The notes beneath the pieces are model-generated. The model saw only the letters and a list, made by a program, of their open reading frames with translations, made no database searches and was not told where the DNA came from. Source: Hymenobacter psychrophilus (GTDB lineage: Bacteria > Bacteroidota > Bacteroidia > Cytophagales > Hymenobacteraceae). From it: a DNA stretch of 64,000 bases. The DNA is taken from the NCBI RefSeq assembly GCF_900107135.1, contig NZ_FNOV01000007.1, positions 130,948 through 194,947 on the forward strand, given 5' to 3'. Position numbers and translations under genes: made by a program. Of the stretch, positions 41,094 through 51,733 are shown in pieces (positions within the stretch are counted from its first letter, which is position 1; each line of letters opens with the position of its first letter).

Positions 41094-42185
41094 ATGAAAC
41101 TCATCATCAGCGGCGGCGGAACCGGGGGGCACATTTTTCCGGCCGTAGCCATTGCCAACGAAGTCCGCCGCCGGTTTCCCGATGCCAACATACTGTTTGT
41201 GGGAGCCAATGGGCGCATGGAGATGACGCGGGTACCCGAGGCCGGCTACGAAATCATCGGCCTCGATATTGCCGGCCTGCAACGCAGCCTGACGCCCAAA
41301 AACCTGCTTTTTCCCATCAAAGTGATGCGGGCGGTGCGTAAGGCGGGCAAAATCATCGAAGATTTCCGCCCCGATGCGGTAGTAGGCGTGGGCGGCTACG
41401 CCTCGGCTCCGGTACTGCTGGCGGCCACTTCGCGGGGTATTCCGGCCCTTATTCAGGAGCAGAATTCCTATGCCGGCCTCGTAAACAAGCTGCTGGCCAA
41501 GCGGGTGCAGCGCATCTGCGTGGCCTACGAGGGCATGGATAAGTTCTTTCCCAACGACCGGCTGACGCTAACCGGCAACCCGGTGCGCGCCGAAATTGCC
41601 GCCGGCCAACGCGCCGCCGCCCGCGCCTTTTTCGGGCTCGATAACACCCGGCCGGTGCTGCTCGTTATCGGGGGCAGTTTGGGCGCCCGCACGCTCAACC
41701 AGACCACTGCCGCCGCCCTGCCTCGCCTGCAAGCGGCCGGCATGCAGCTGCTCTGGCAAACCGGTAAGCTTTACTTCCCTGAGGCCCAGCAGCAGGCTGC
41801 GCCCTACCAAGCCGACGGCCTGCAGGCCCTGGAGTTCATCCGCCGCATGGACCTGGCCTACGCCGCTGCCGACGTCGTCGTGAGCCGGGCCGGGGCGCTG
41901 TCGGTGTCGGAGCTGTGCCTGACGGGCAAGCCGAGCATCCTGGTGCCCTCGCCCAACGTGGCCGAAGATCATCAGACCAAAAATGCGCTGGCCCTCACCA
42001 CCCAGGATGCGGCCTTGCTTGTGCGCGACACCGATGCCGCCGCCACGCTCTACGACGAGGCCTTGGCGCTGCTCCAGAACCCAGTGCAGCAGCAGCAGCT
42101 AAGCGCCAACATCCGGCAGTTGGCCCGTCCCCAGGCCACGGCCACGATTGTGGACGAGCTGCTGAAACTGATTCCGACGGGGTGA
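41094..42185 (+). CDS. murG: MurG, lipid II synthase
   Basis: The 363-residue GT-B glycosyltransferase starts MKLIISGGGTGGHIFPAVAI, with the glycine-rich loop for the lipid substrate. It continues with VGANGRMEMTRVPEAGYEI, VGVGGYASAPVLLAA, LIQEQNSYAGLVNKLLAKRV and the UDP-GlcNAc site VIGGSLGARTLN, RAGALSVSELCLTGKPSILVP and AEDHQTKNAL. It adds GlcNAc to lipid I at the inner face of the membrane. Confidence 0.95.
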   Translation: MKLIISGGGTGGHIFPAVAIANEVRRRFPDANILFVGANGRMEMTRVPEAGYEIIGLDIAGLQRSLTPKNLLFPIKVMRAVRKAGKIIEDFRPDAVVGVGGYASAPVLLAATSRGIPALIQEQNSYAGLVNKLLAKRVQRICVAYEGMDKFFPNDRLTLTGNPVRAEIAAGQRAAARAFFGLDNTRPVLLVIGGSLGARTLNQTTAAALPRLQAAGMQLLWQTGKLYFPEAQQQAAPYQADGLQALEFIRRMDLAYAAADVVVSRAGALSVSELCLTGKPSILVPSPNVAEDHQTKNALALTTQDAALLVRDTDAAATLYDEALALLQNPVQQQQLSANIRQLARPQATATIVDELLKLIPTG

Positions 42186-42270
42186 AGAATGGCACACACC
42201 CGACTGCCGCCCTTCGCAGGTTGCGGGTGATATACGACTTCTATTACTCAACTCAGTTTTCCATTTCCCA

Positions 42271-43824
42271 ATGAAATCCAACGTCTTTTTCCTGGGAATC
42301 GGCGGCATCGGCATGTCGGCGCTGGCACGCTGGTTCCAAGCCAACGGGCACGTGGTGAGCGGCTACGACAAAACCCGCACGCCCCTGACGGCTGCCCTGA
42401 CGGCTGAGGGCATCAGTATTCACTACGATGACGCGGTGGAGAGTATTCCGCTGACCGTACGCGAAAACCCCGCCGATACGCTGGTAGTGCTTACACCCGC
42501 TATTCCGAAGGACCATCGTGAGTGGGCCTGGCTGCGGGAGCAGGGCTACGACATTCGCAAGCGTAGCCAGGTGCTGGGCGTGCTCACCGAAGGCCGGCCC
42601 ACCATTGCGGTGGCCGGCACCCACGGTAAAACCACCACCAGCAGTATGGTGGCCCACTTGCTTCACCACGCCGGCGTGCCTTGCGCGGCATTCCTGGGTG
42701 GTATCAGCGTGAATTTGGGCTCGAACCTACTGGTGCCGGAATCAATTAAAAACGAAAAATCAAAAATTAGAAATTCTCCGGAAGGAGTTGATAATGATAC
42801 CAATAGTCAAGCGCCAGAAGCGAATAACGAACAACAAAAAACGAGCAACGAAAACGACCTGACCACTGACAACGGGCAACTGGTAACTCGAAATATTCCC
42901 GTTGTAGTGGAAGCCGATGAGTACGACCGGAGCTTCCTGACGCTGTTTCCGACGGTGGCTATTGTAACGAGTACCGATGCCGACCACCTCGATATTTATG
43001 GCGACGCCGACACGCTGCTCGAATCATTCCGGCAATTTGTGGGGCAGATTCAGCCGGGCGGTACGTTGCTTATCAACCATACGGCCGATGCCAGCGTGGC
43101 CGCCGCCGCGCCGGCTGGGGTACGGGTGCTGCGCTACGGCCTCTCGCCCGGCCAAGGCCCGGAGCTGTACGCCGCCAACATTACCGCCGATGGGCACTTG
43201 TTCCGGTTTGATATGCACGGGCCGGCCGGGCCAGTGCCAGGGCTGGAACTGGCCGTCCCGGGCTTCCACAATGTGGAGAATATGTTGGCCGCTGCCTGCG
43301 TGGCCCGCCTCTACGGCCTTACCGATGAGCAGCTGCGCGCCGCCGTGGCTGCTTATCGGGGGGTGAAGCGCCGCTTCGAGTTTATTGTAACGGCCGGCAC
43401 GCCCGCGCAGCCCAAGGTGTACGTGGATGACTATGCTCACCATCCGCGCGAAATTGAGGCCTTCCTGCAGTCGTTGCGGGCCCTGTATCCGGGGCGGCGG
43501 CTGCGGGTGGTTTTCCAGCCGCATCTCTACAGCCGCACGCGCGATTTTGCCCCCGGATTTGCTGAGAGCCTGAGCCTTGCCGACGAAGTAGTGCTACTCG
43601 ACATCTACCCGGCCCGCGAGCAGCCATTGCCGGGCGTTACGGCGGAATTGATTTTGTCCCAAATCACGGCGCCGGTGAAATCTCTGCAAACCAAGGCAGA
43701 AATTTTGCAAAATGCCGAAACCAATCCCAATTTTGACGTATTAGCCACCGTAGGCGCTGGCGACATAGACCAATTAGTGCCTCAATTAAGGAATATTTTG
43801 AATCTTCGCTGGCAGAATGGCTGA
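42271..43824 (+). CDS. murC: UDP-MurNAc:L-alanine ligase MurC with an inserted AT-rich segment
   Basis: The 517-residue Mur ligase is about 50 residues longer than usual (about 460-470). Normal motifs are FLGIGGIGMSALARWFQANG, VAGTHGKTTTSSMVAH, VVVEADEYDRSFLTLFPTVA, STDADHLDIYGD and YVDDYAHHPREIEAF. Between SNLLV (to 155) and VVVEADEYDR (from 211) lies a hydrophilic, Asn/Glu/Lys/Gln-rich segment (about 157-208; IKNEKSKIRNSPEG, NNEQQKTSNENDL). Its DNA (about 42740-42895) is AT-rich and built of words like those in the intergenic palindromes. The reading frame is kept. The segment probably forms a surface loop in the central ATPase domain. The enzyme should add L-Ala to UDP-MurNAc. Confidence 0.93.
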   Translation: MKSNVFFLGIGGIGMSALARWFQANGHVVSGYDKTRTPLTAALTAEGISIHYDDAVESIPLTVRENPADTLVVLTPAIPKDHREWAWLREQGYDIRKRSQVLGVLTEGRPTIAVAGTHGKTTTSSMVAHLLHHAGVPCAAFLGGISVNLGSNLLVPESIKNEKSKIRNSPEGVDNDTNSQAPEANNEQQKTSNENDLTTDNGQLVTRNIPVVVEADEYDRSFLTLFPTVAIVTSTDADHLDIYGDADTLLESFRQFVGQIQPGGTLLINHTADASVAAAAPAGVRVLRYGLSPGQGPELYAANITADGHLFRFDMHGPAGPVPGLELAVPGFHNVENMLAAACVARLYGLTDEQLRAAVAAYRGVKRRFEFIVTAGTPAQPKVYVDDYAHHPREIEAFLQSLRALYPGRRLRVVFQPHLYSRTRDFAPGFAESLSLADEVVLLDIYPAREQPLPGVTAELILSQITAPVKSLQTKAEILQNAETNPNFDVLATVGAGDIDQLVPQLRNILNLRWQNG

Positions 43825-43910
43825 GTTGCTGGTCGTAACGCGTTGGGCCGGTACTGCCGCAAAGCCAGCGCAGCATTCCAGAGCCTCAAAACCGAGCCCC
43901 AAAACCCCAA

Positions 43911-44669
43911 ATGAAGCGCAACGCCCATAATCTGCTGATTGCCACCGTATGCCTGCTGCTCCTGCTGGGGTTAGGGGCATTTGCGGCCGTGCGGCAGGCC
44001 AACCGTAAAGTGGGCGGCGTGATTGTGTCGGTCAGCAACGAGTTTAATAATTTCTTTATTGGTCAGCGGGAAGTGACGGGTCTGCTGACCCGCCAGGGAC
44101 GTGACCGGCTGGAAGGCGCTGCGCCCACCGACATTGACTTAAAGGCGCTCGAATCCCGCCTGAAGGCCCATAGTTTCGTGAAGGAGGCCCAAGTGTACCG
44201 CGACCTGGCTGGCAACCTGCACGCCGATGTGCGCCAGAGCCGCCCCATTGCGCGCCTCGTGCACGCCGACTCGCGCCAAGACAGCTACCTTGATACTGAT
44301 GGGCGCCGACTGCCGCTTTCCTCGCTGTTCACGGCCCGGGTAGTACCTATCTCGCGGCCCGGTGGCGTGCCGCTGGCCGCCGCCTTCTTTCAGGACAGCA
44401 GCGGCACACGTTACCTGGAGTTTCTGCGTTACATCGACGAAAAACCTTTCTGGCGGGCCCAAGTCGCGGAAATCTTTGTGGCGCCTAACGGAAAAATTTC
44501 TTTCACCCAGCAAGTGGGTGACCAACGAGTAGAATTTGGTTTTCCGGATAATATTTCGGAAAAATTCGCGAAACTAATGGTATTTTACCGGCAAATTCCG
44601 CCGGTACTTGGCTGGGACACGTACCACCGCGTCAACGTCGAATTCAAAGACCAGATCATCTGTGAATAA
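43911..44669 (+). CDS. ftsQ: Cell division protein FtsQ/DivIB
   Basis: The 252-residue bitopic protein has a short basic cytoplasmic start, one membrane segment (about 8-28, LLIATVCLLLLLGLGAFAAV), a POTRA-like domain (about 40-115; LESRLKAHSFVKEAQVYRDLAGNLHADVRQ) and a FtsQ beta domain. Low sequence conservation is normal; position between murC and ftsA settles the identity. It recruits FtsL/FtsB to the septum. A spacer of 84 bases leads to ftsA. Confidence 0.85.
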   Translation: MKRNAHNLLIATVCLLLLLGLGAFAAVRQANRKVGGVIVSVSNEFNNFFIGQREVTGLLTRQGRDRLEGAAPTDIDLKALESRLKAHSFVKEAQVYRDLAGNLHADVRQSRPIARLVHADSRQDSYLDTDGRRLPLSSLFTARVVPISRPGGVPLAAAFFQDSSGTRYLEFLRYIDEKPFWRAQVAEIFVAPNGKISFTQQVGDQRVEFGFPDNISEKFAKLMVFYRQIPPVLGWDTYHRVNVEFKDQIICE

Positions 44670-44753
44670 AATTATCCGTCTAAAACGCTACCTTAAAGCG
44701 GATTAAACGACTTTTTACTGCCTGCACCTGCCAACCTCTCGCCCTTCCCTCTC

Positions 44754-46133
44754 ATGCAACACGATAAAATTGTAGTCGGCCTCGACATCGGTACCACCAA
44801 AATATGTGCCTTGGTGGGCCGCAAAAATGAATTTGGCAAGCTCGAAATTCTCGGCTTGGGCAAGGCCGTATCGGAGGGCGTAGTGCGGGGTATTGTATCG
44901 AACATCGACAAAACGGTGGACGCTATTAAGAAGGCTATCCGGCAGGCAGAGGAGCAGTCAGGCATCAACATTGGCGTGGTGAATGTGGGCATTGCGGGCC
45001 AGCACATCAAGAGCCTGCAGCACAATGGCAGTATCACTCGCACCTCGGCCGAAACCGAAATAACCCAGGCCGATGTGGAGCGCCTCACCAGCGACATGTA
45101 TCGCCTCGTGACGCCGCCCGGTTCGCAGATTATCCACGTAATGCCCCAGGATTATAAGGTGGATTACGAGGAGGGCATCCTGGACCCGGTAGGCATGTCG
45201 GGTGTGCGGCTGGAGGGCAATTTCCACATCATTACGGCGCAGAGCACGGCCATCAACAACGTATACAAATGCGTTACAAAAGCCGGGCTGGAGATTGATA
45301 ACCTGATTCTTGAGCCGCTGGCATCGAGCATGTCGGTGCTGAGCGACGAGGAGAAGGAAGCGGGCGTGGCCTTGGTTGACATTGGCGGAGGAACGACTGA
45401 TTTGGCCATCTTCAAGGACGGCATCATCCGCCACGCGGCAGTACTGCCCTTCGGTGGCAATATCATCACCACCGACATCAAACAAGGCTGCCAGGTGATG
45501 CAGAACCAAGCCGAGCAGCTGAAAGTAAAGTTCGGCAAGGCTATTGCTGAGGAAGCCTCAGAGTACGAAATCGTGAGCATCCCCGGCTTGCGCGACCGGG
45601 CCCCGAAGGAAATCAGCCTGAAAAACCTGGCTTACATCATCGAAGCCCGCATGGAGGAAATCGTGGAGCTGGTGTACGCCGAAATCCAGCGCCTAGGCTT
45701 CCAGGACAAGTTGGCGGCCGGCATTGTAATGACCGGTGGCGGTTCGCAGCTCCAAAACTTAGTGCAGCTAACGGAGTTCATTACGGGCCTTGATACGCGC
45801 ATCGGCTACCCCAACGAGCACTTGGGCAAGAGCAAAATTGAAGCCGTGAAATCGCCTATGTATGCCACCACGGTGGGCTTGGTGCTGGCTGGCTACCGCT
45901 CGCTCGACGACCGCTTGGCCCAGCGCGGCTACGAGGAGCCCGAAACCGAGCAGAACTACTACGTGTCTACCCCCGATACCCGCCCCGTTGCGGCGCCACA
46001 AGCGCAGCCCGCTCCGGCTACACCAGCTGCCGAGAAGGCCACTAAAAAACCGGGGCCCGGCGACTTTTTTCAGAGAATTATTAATCGCACTAAAGACTTG
46101 CTGATTAATGACTTCGATGATAAGCAATACTAG
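44754..46133 (+). CDS. ftsA: Cell division protein FtsA
   Basis: The 459-residue actin-family ATPase has IVVGLDIGTTKICALVGRK (phosphate 1), an inserted SHS2-type 1C domain (about 85-165), VDIGGGTTDLAIFKDG (phosphate 2) and IVMTGGGSQLQNL (adenosine site). The C-terminal amphipathic helix FFQRIINRTKDLL, after a Pro/Ala linker, anchors it to the membrane. It tethers FtsZ and activates septal synthesis. The spacer to ftsZ is an AT-rich inverted repeat. Confidence 0.94.
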   Translation: MQHDKIVVGLDIGTTKICALVGRKNEFGKLEILGLGKAVSEGVVRGIVSNIDKTVDAIKKAIRQAEEQSGINIGVVNVGIAGQHIKSLQHNGSITRTSAETEITQADVERLTSDMYRLVTPPGSQIIHVMPQDYKVDYEEGILDPVGMSGVRLEGNFHIITAQSTAINNVYKCVTKAGLEIDNLILEPLASSMSVLSDEEKEAGVALVDIGGGTTDLAIFKDGIIRHAAVLPFGGNIITTDIKQGCQVMQNQAEQLKVKFGKAIAEEASEYEIVSIPGLRDRAPKEISLKNLAYIIEARMEEIVELVYAEIQRLGFQDKLAAGIVMTGGGSQLQNLVQLTEFITGLDTRIGYPNEHLGKSKIEAVKSPMYATTVGLVLAGYRSLDDRLAQRGYEEPETEQNYYVSTPDTRPVAAPQAQPAPATPAAEKATKKPGPGDFFQRIINRTKDLLINDFDDKQY

Positions 46134-46136
46134 TGT

Positions 46137-46250
46137 TAATTATGAGTTTTAATTCATGGGTTTTGAATGGCAAAAACTGAAATGGTACGCTAATCGGCCA
46201 TTCGGTTTTTCTAATTCAAAATCTGTAATTCAAAATCCATAATTCATAAG
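46137..46250. repeat. AT-rich inverted repeat between ftsA and ftsZ
   Basis: About 50-base arms pair imperfectly: the left includes TTATGAGTTTTAATTCATGG and GGTTTTGAATGGCAAAAAC, and the right GTTTTTCTAATTCAAAATC and CAAAATCCATAATTCATAA. It fills the ftsA-ftsZ spacer apart from about 12 bases. Confidence 0.7.
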
Positions 46251-46262
46251 CGACCCTCAAAC

Positions 46263-47759
46263 ATGAATTATACTTTCGACATTCAACCGCAATCAACGTC
46301 CATCATCAAGGTGATTGGGGTGGGGGGCGGTGGCTCCAATGCGGTCAAGCACATGTATGCCCAGGGCATCAAGGACGTGGAGTTCGTTATCTGCAACACC
46401 GATAAGCAGGCTCTGGCATCGTCGCCGGTACCCAACCGCATGCAAATCGGCATCGACCTGACCGAGGGGCTGGGAGCGGGGGCAAACCCCGAGCGCGGCA
46501 AGCAGGCCGCCATCGAGAGCCGCGAACAAATCCGGGAGCTACTGAGCCAAGGCACCCGTATGGTGTTCATTACGGCCGGTATGGGCGGGGGCACCGGTAC
46601 GGGTGCCGCGCCTGTAATTGCCAAAGTGGCCAAGGAACTTGGTATTTTGACGGTCGGCATCGTGACGGCCCCGTTTATGTTTGAGGGCCGCAAAAAGCGT
46701 CAGCAGGCTGAGCAGGGCATCAAGGAGCTGAGCGAAGACTGCGACACGGTACTGGTAATTCTCAACGATAAAATTCGTGAGATGTACGGCAACCTGCCCT
46801 TGAGCGCTGCTTTCGCTAAGGCTGATACCGTATTGACAACGGCTGCTAAGTCGATTGCCGAGATTATTACGGTGACCTCGGATGTGAACGTGGACTTCGA
46901 AGACGTGAAAACGGTGATGAAGGACTCGGGTGCTGCTGTAATGGGTAGCAGCGTAACGGAGGGCGAGAACCGCGCCGCCCGCGCTGCCGAGGAAGCCTTG
47001 GCCTCGCCTTTGCTCAACAATACCGACATCCACGGTGCCCAGCGCATCCTGCTCAGCATCATGTCGGGCGACCAGGCCGAACTGGAGATGGACGAGTTGA
47101 CCGAAATTACGGAATATATCCAGGAGAAAGCCGGCCAGAATGCCGAGGTTATTTTCGGCCACGGTATCGACCCTTCGTTGGGCCAGAGCATCCGCGTAAC
47201 CGTAATTGCCACTGGCTTTGCCCGCGATGCACACAACATTACAGCTGTGGTGCCCCGTGATGATGCCCGGGCCATGCCTATGGGGGCGTCTACGGAGGCC
47301 GCCGAAACGTCTGAGCCGGCGGCAGCAGCGCCTGCATCGGTAGTGCCTAGCTTCGGCAGCCCTGCGCCAGTCGAGCCGCCGGTGGTTGTTCGCAACCTCG
47401 ATACCTCGCCCCCGCAGCATAGCGCCGGGCCGGTGGCCGCCCCGTCGATGCCTGCCCCAGAGCCGCAGCTGCAGTATCAGTATCCGCCGCAGACGCCCGT
47501 GGCCACTATACAGCACAGCTTGCCCCGGCCTTCGTTGGAGGCCCGGGCCGAAGAGCGCCGCCAGCGCCTGCAAGCCTTGAGCAACGGCCTAACCAACGAT
47601 GCGCTTAAGGAGCAACTGGAGACGCCGGCTTACCTGCGTCGGCAAGTGAAGCTGGAAAACGTAGTGCCTTCTTCAGAGCAGAACGTGAGTCGTTTCAACC
47701 TCTCCGATGATAACGAGTTGCTGGGCGACAACCGCTTTTTGCACGACAACGTGGACTAG
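46263..47759 (+). CDS. ftsZ: Cell division GTPase FtsZ
   Basis: The 498-residue tubulin homologue has KVIGVGGGGSNAVKHMY, the GTP signature GGGTGTG (108-114), and the T7 loop region VDFEDVKTVMKDSG. A long Pro/Ala linker (about 330-440) follows, and a C-terminal part holds TPAYLRRQVKLENV, which corresponds to the conserved FtsA-binding peptide, then a 35-residue acidic tail typical of Bacteroidota. FtsZ forms the division ring. It ends the dcw cluster, followed by a 24-bp hairpin. Confidence 0.96.
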   Translation: MNYTFDIQPQSTSIIKVIGVGGGGSNAVKHMYAQGIKDVEFVICNTDKQALASSPVPNRMQIGIDLTEGLGAGANPERGKQAAIESREQIRELLSQGTRMVFITAGMGGGTGTGAAPVIAKVAKELGILTVGIVTAPFMFEGRKKRQQAEQGIKELSEDCDTVLVILNDKIREMYGNLPLSAAFAKADTVLTTAAKSIAEIITVTSDVNVDFEDVKTVMKDSGAAVMGSSVTEGENRAARAAEEALASPLLNNTDIHGAQRILLSIMSGDQAELEMDELTEITEYIQEKAGQNAEVIFGHGIDPSLGQSIRVTVIATGFARDAHNITAVVPRDDARAMPMGASTEAAETSEPAAAAPASVVPSFGSPAPVEPPVVVRNLDTSPPQHSAGPVAAPSMPAPEPQLQYQYPPQTPVATIQHSLPRPSLEARAEERRQRLQALSNGLTNDALKEQLETPAYLRRQVKLENVVPSSEQNVSRFNLSDDNELLGDNRFLHDNVD

Positions 47760-47777
47760 CGGGTCAATCAGTAGCAT

Positions 47778-47830
47778 TATAGATGCAATAGGCCGCCCCG
47801 AATTGATCGGGGCGGCCTATTGCATCTATA
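47778..47830 (+). terminator. Perfect 24-bp stem-loop after ftsZ
   Basis: TATAGATGCAATAGGCCGCC with four more bases (47778-47801) pairs exactly with 47807-47830 around a five-base loop. No T-run follows, so it may stop transcription by structure or protect the 3' end. It also ends 16 bases before the stop codon of the convergent small lipoprotein gene. Confidence 0.7.
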
Positions 47831-47845
47831 GCTATTGTTAAGCCG

Positions 47846-48013
47846 CTAGCGCAGCGAATCGTTGAGTGGCAGAGACTGTGCTGAATCGGCCGGGAAGCGG
47901 TCTGGATCCATCATTTCGCGTTCGGGGGCAAGCTGGCCGCTCTTGCCCCGATGCGGTGTGAGTGTGCAAGCATTCAGCAGTATTAGGCTCAGCATTAGCA
48001 GTGAGTATTTCAT
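47846..48013 (-). CDS. Small lipoprotein
   Basis: The 55-residue frame reads MKYSLLMLSLILLNACTLTP: a hydrophobic leader with a lipobox L-N-A-C (Cys16), followed by a charged 39-residue tail (REMMDPDRFPADSAQ...). It would be lipid-anchored after signal peptidase II cleavage. It lies convergent to ftsZ. No family is recognised. The clean signal sequence and lipobox are the only evidence that it is a gene. Confidence 0.6.
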   Translation of the reverse strand: MKYSLLMLSLILLNACTLTPHRGKSGQLAPEREMMDPDRFPADSAQSLPLNDSLR

Positions 48014-48237
48014 TGGCAGAGAGTGGTTAGCGAATCAGCCCTTACGCAAGCGGCCAACTTTAGATCATTTGCTATAGTAGGAACGTGGCTGAAAGCCCCT
48101 GTATTGTGCCGCTAATGGGTGTGTCGCCTTTGTGTCTCTGTCCGTAAACCTGAAATTCGTGATAGTCGCTATGCCACGCTATTCCCTTGATCAGCATAGC
48201 AGCCGAGATGCAGCCCAGCGCCGGCTCATCGTGGTGT

Positions 48238-48765
48238 TTAGAATTTTAGTAGGTGCGCTACCTGCTCGCGTAAGAGCTGCTGGTAAAGCGGCTCCGTTAA
48301 CTCGCCGTTGGCGCTTAGGTGGCGGTCGATGAAGGGTAGGCGCACGCGCTGGGGCAGCACGGCAGTGCTCAGATACATCAGAATGTCGGTGAGGTGGTTG
48401 AGGGCCAGCAGGCCACCCTGGCCACCGCTACTCAGCCCTACCAACGCTGCCTTCTTGTTTCCAAGTCCGGCAGGGTAGGGCAAGCCGTCGATAAAGGCCT
48501 TCAGCACCCCCGGAAACGAGCAGTTGTATTCAGGCACAATGAATACCAGCTTATCGGCGATACTGACTTGAGATGCCAAGCGGTTGAAGCCTTCATGGCT
48601 GCCGGCATTGTTGTAAAGGGCTGAAGTGGTAAAATCGGCGGGTAGTTCCAGCAGGTCCAGAATCTGGGCCTCGGCGCCGTGCTCGGCCAGCAAGCGGGCG
48701 TATAAATCGGCTACGCGACGGGCGCGGGAATCGGGGCGATTGGTGCCAGCAACAATAGTGAGCAT
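48238..48765 (-). CDS. NADPH-dependent FMN reductase family protein
   Basis: The 175-residue flavodoxin-like protein has the FMN phosphate loop VAGTNRPDSRARRVAD, LLELPADFTTSALYN, the isoalloxazine contact FIVPEYNCSFPGVLKAFIDGL and LVGLSSGGQGGLLALNHL. Such enzymes reduce FMN or quinone/azo compounds with NAD(P)H in the cytoplasm. It is a lone gene convergent with nothing obvious; the sdh terminator lies 54 bases upstream of its start. Confidence 0.85.
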   Translation of the reverse strand: MLTIVAGTNRPDSRARRVADLYARLLAEHGAEAQILDLLELPADFTTSALYNNAGSHEGFNRLASQVSIADKLVFIVPEYNCSFPGVLKAFIDGLPYPAGLGNKKAALVGLSSGGQGGLLALNHLTDILMYLSTAVLPQRVRLPFIDRHLSANGELTEPLYQQLLREQVAHLLKF

Positions 48766-48818
48766 TTAGTTTGGTAAAAAGGTGTCCAGCAAGAGTAATA
48801 GCCGCCGTGTGGCGAAAA

Positions 48819-48850
48819 AAAAGGCGAAACGGAAGCCCGTTTCGCCTTTT
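48819..48850 (-). terminator. Terminator of the sdh operon
   Basis: AAAAGGCGAAACGG (48819-48832) pairs perfectly with CCGTTTCGCCTTTT (48837-48850) around a four-base loop. On the minus strand it is followed by eight T residues and lies 32 bases after the sdhB stop. Confidence 0.9.
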
Positions 48851-48881
48851 CAGGGAATCCTTACAGGATAACCGCCGAAGC

Positions 48882-49667
48882 TTACGCCAAGTTATTGGAC
48901 GTTGCCTTGGCCGACAGGAATTCCTGGTTGAGGATGGCAATGTTTTCAAGCGAGATGCCCACCGGACACTCGGCAGCGCAGGAGCCAATGTTAGTGCAGG
49001 CCCCAAAGCCTTCCTTATCCATCTGGGCCACCATATTCTCGACGCGGGTTTTGCGCTCCACATGGCCCTGGGGCAGCAGTGCGAGCTGGCTTACCTTGGC
49101 CGATACGAATAGCATGGCCGAAGCGTTTTTGCAGGCTGCTACGCAGGCACCGCAACCAATGCAGGTTGCGGCCTCAAAAGCGCGGTCAGCAATATCCTTA
49201 GGAATCGGAATCTCGTTGGCATCAGGCGTACCGCCAGTGTTGATGCTAACGTAGCCGCCCGCCTGAATAATGCGGTCAAAAGCCGAACGGTCTACGCTCA
49301 GGTCTTTATTGATGGGGAAGGCCTCAGCGCGCCACGGCTCAATGGTGATAGTATCGCCATCGGAGAACTTGCGCATGTGCAACTGGCAGGTAGTGGTGCC
49401 CTGCTCGGGGCCATGGGCCCGGCCATTAATGAACAGGTTGCACGAGCCACAGATGCCTTCACGGCAGTCGTGGTCGAAAGCGACTGGCTCTTGGCCCTGG
49501 CGAAGCAGATCTTCGTTGAGCACGTCGAGCATTTCCAGAAAGGACATATCGGGCGAGATGTCCTTTACCTTATAATCGACAATGCCACCCTCGCTGATGC
49601 GGTTTTTCTGCCGCCACACCTTCAGGGTGAGGTTCATTGGTTTGGCGTTGGGGTTACTTCCGGCCAT
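48882..49667 (-). CDS. sdhB: Succinate dehydrogenase/fumarate reductase iron-sulfur subunit SdhB
   Basis: The 261-residue subunit has an N-terminal [2Fe-2S] ferredoxin domain ([19 protein letters not shown] and a later Cys in TTTCQLH) and a C-terminal domain with the [4Fe-4S] motif [23 protein letters not shown] and CIGC... supply the remaining [3Fe-4S]/[4Fe-4S] ligands. It carries electrons from the FAD of SdhA to the quinone site in the membrane subunit. It is the third gene of the operon, separated from sdhA by a palindromic repeat. Confidence 0.95.
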   Translation of the reverse strand: MAGSNPNAKPMNLTLKVWRQKNRISEGGIVDYKVKDISPDMSFLEMLDVLNEDLLRQGQEPVAFDHDCREGICGSCNLFINGRAHGPEQGTTTCQLHMRKFSDGDTITIEPWRAEAFPINKDLSVDRSAFDRIIQAGGYVSINTGGTPDANEIPIPKDIADRAFEAATCIGCGACVAACKNASAMLFVSAKVSQLALLPQGHVERKTRVENMVAQMDKEGFGACTNIGSCAAECPVGISLENIAILNQEFLSAKATSNNLA

Positions 49668-49670
49668 ATT

Positions 49671-49768
49671 TTTGGCTATTAGCTGTTAGCTGAGAGCTGT
49701 TAGCTTGTCGGGCTGGAAACGCTATTGGCACGGAGCTAACAGCTAACAGCTAACGGCTAACAGCTAAA
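49671..49768. repeat. AGCTAAC-type palindrome between sdhA and sdhB
   Basis: Left side TTAGCTGTTAGCTGAGAGC and right side AGCTAACAGCTAACAGC form an inverted repeat made of reiterated AGCTAAC units. It lies inside an operon, so it must be transcribed and could shape mRNA stability between sdhA and sdhB. Confidence 0.75.
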
Positions 49769-49772
49769 AAAA

Positions 49773-51707
<1,935 letters not shown>

Positions 51708-51733
51708 AAAGGGCAGAATAAGAAAGTGGGAAA

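Noticed and set aside
31226..47759. Missing murF and ddl in the dcw cluster as an anomaly
   Set aside because: Bacteroidota clusters normally lack both at this place, so it is not unusual.
48132..48332. Small plus-strand frame MSLSVNLKFVIVAMPRYSLD
   Set aside because: It overlaps the 3' end of the FMN reductase gene in antisense and has no homology or promoter.
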